Source of the DNA: Massilibacteroides vaginae
GTDB lineage: Bacteria > Bacteroidota > Bacteroidia > Bacteroidales > Tannerellaceae
NCBI RefSeq assembly: GCF_900178525.1
Contig: NZ_FXDJ01000007.1
Coordinates: forward strand, 124,001-188,000
Reading direction: 5' to 3'
DNA: 64,000 nucleotides
Positions 62,997-64,000 of this stretch are shown here, one piece after another. Positions within the stretch are counted from its first letter, which is position 1. Each line of letters opens with the position of its first letter. The notes beneath the pieces were generated by a model. The model did not search any database. It was not told the origin of the DNA and saw only the letters and a list, made by a program, of their open reading frames with translations. Position numbers and translations under genes: made by a program.

Positions 62997-64000
62997 ATGA
63001 AAATACACGAATATCAAGCTAAAAAGTTTTTTTCGGACTATAAGATACCTGTAGAAAGGTATAAACTTTGTGTAAACGCGGCAGAAGCCGCCACGGCATG
63101 GTCTGAAATCGGAACAGAGAAAGTAGTAGTGAAAGCACAGGTACTAACCGGAGGACGCGGAAAAGCCGGCGGCGTAAAGCTCGCTAAAAATGAAGCGGAA
63201 ACACAAGCACATGCCAAAACTATTCTGGGAATGGACATTAAAGGATTCACGGTAGAGAAGGTTATCGTTAGCGAAGCCGTCCATATCGAATCCGAATATT
63301 ATGTCAGCTTTGTAATAGACCGCAATACCAAATCCGTTTTACTCATGATGAGCCCCGACGGTGGTATGGATATTGAAGCTGTAGCAAAAGATACACCTGA
63401 TAGAATTTACAAGTACAGTATCGATCCGTTAATTGGGTTACCGGATTATCTGGCACGTAAATACGCCTTCAGATTATTTACCGAAATCGGTCAGGTAAAT
63501 CAGATGGCAGCCATTCTTCAGAATCTTTATCGTCTTTTTATCGAAAAAGATGCTTCCCTAACCGAAATTAATCCGTTAGTGCGAACAGCCGAAGGTTATC
63601 TGATGGCTATCGACGCAAAGATGACCTTTGACGATAACGCGCTTTTCCGACACCCGGATGTAGTCGCGCTGTTTGAACCGACACCCGAAGAGAAAATAGA
63701 AACACAAGCCAAAGAAAAAGGATTCAGTTATGTGCATTTAGACGGTGAAATCGGCTGTATGGTCAATGGTGCCGGACTGGCGATGGCTACGATGGATATG
63801 ATCAAACTTTATGGCGGACATCCGGCAAATTTTCTTGATATCGGAGGAAGCTCAAATCCTCAAAAAGTGATCGACGCAATGAAGTTACTGCTAAACGACA
63901 AGCAGGTAAAGGTCGTACTTATTAATATTTTCGGGGGCATTACCCGATGTGATGATGTGGCTCGCGGACTAATTACCGCCTTTGAAGAGATCAACACAAC
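62997..64000 (+). CDS. sucC: Succinyl-CoA synthetase beta subunit (5' part)
   Basis: The gene starts at 62,997 (MKIHEYQAKK) and runs off the window after about 334 codons. ATP-grasp signs: KAQVLTGGRGKAGGVKLAK, LTEINPLV with the metal-binding Glu/Asn pair, and the C-terminal ligase-like domain GCMVNGAGLAMATMD...NFLDIGGSS. It forms succinyl-CoA synthetase with SucD, which should follow. It makes ATP or GTP from succinyl-CoA, or the reverse. Confidence 0.96.
   Translation, partial: MKIHEYQAKKFFSDYKIPVERYKLCVNAAEAATAWSEIGTEKVVVKAQVLTGGRGKAGGVKLAKNEAETQAHAKTILGMDIKGFTVEKVIVSEAVHIESEYYVSFVIDRNTKSVLLMMSPDGGMDIEAVAKDTPDRIYKYSIDPLIGLPDYLARKYAFRLFTEIGQVNQMAAILQNLYRLFIEKDASLTEINPLVRTAEGYLMAIDAKMTFDDNALFRHPDVVALFEPTPEEKIETQAKEKGFSYVHLDGEIGCMVNGAGLAMATMDMIKLYGGHPANFLDIGGSSNPQKVIDAMKLLLNDKQVKVVLINIFGGITRCDDVARGLITAFEEINT

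Overview
The window is from a Bacteroidota genome, most likely order Bacteroidales. Reasons: Bacteroides-type conjugation genes (TraK to TraQ), RteC regulators, promoters of the TTTG-N19-TAnnTTTG type, ECF-sigma/FecR pairs, STN and carboxypeptidase-like regulatory domains, a GH106 glycosidase, and housekeeping blocks (gcvT-pepT-purF; lysS-gpsA-pgi; sucC) of Bacteroidales type. Two mobile regions are embedded in chromosomal sequence.

Region 1 (1 to about 22.4 kb) is the distal part of an integrative conjugative element. The end of its transfer operon (traK, L, M, N, O, Q) comes first, then an AT-rich cargo ATPase. A block of small leftward genes, a helix-turn-helix gene, a Toprim/RecA primase-helicase with its own helix-turn-helix partner, and rteC follow. 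The last part is a leftward metal-efflux cluster: a DedA-like protein, a P1B-ATPase, a tripartite CusCBA/CzcCBA-type RND pump and three histidine-rich secreted proteins. The right end is not resolved but should lie between 22.2 and 22.7 kb.

Region 2 (22.8-35.9 kb) is chromosome: a GH106-like glycosidase, a Gfo/Idh oxidoreductase, gcvT, pepT and a PurF homologue, all leftward. A rightward sigma/anti-sigma pair follows, flanked by two paralogous secreted proteins with carboxypeptidase-like regulatory domains, then tRNA-Phe(GAA).

Region 3 (35,854-51,107) is a 15.2-kb mobilizable element inserted in the 3' end of tRNA-Phe. A 21-bp direct repeat bounds it, and it carries its own copy of the tRNA terminator hairpin. 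It encodes a tyrosine recombinase, two small helix-turn-helix proteins, a nucleoside phosphorylase, an AadA/ANT(9)-type aminoglycoside adenylyltransferase, a second nucleotidyltransferase, a short RteC-like protein, a candidate oriT and a BtgA/BtgB-type mobilization pair. Its last 7 kb look like a defence island: (i) an MBL-fold hydrolase followed 3 bp later by a fused E2-E1-JAB ubiquitin-like conjugation/deconjugation protein; (ii) a convergent membrane protein plus a second MBL-fold hydrolase; (iii) an AbiEi/AbiEii pair. Modules (i) and (ii) are the best candidates for an undescribed system. No CD-NTase or ubiquitin-like gene is adjacent, so the MBL protein may itself be the modified partner (inference).

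Region 4 (51.1-64 kb) is chromosome again: small enzymes, a decayed stretch with a 5'-truncated sulfatase, a GH51 arabinofuranosidase, a zinc-peptidase-like lipoprotein, lysS-gpsA-pgi and the start of sucC. A dispersed repeat of about 95 bp, made of three 20-22-bp units with a conserved tail, occurs at 26.1, 55.1 and 62.4 kb.
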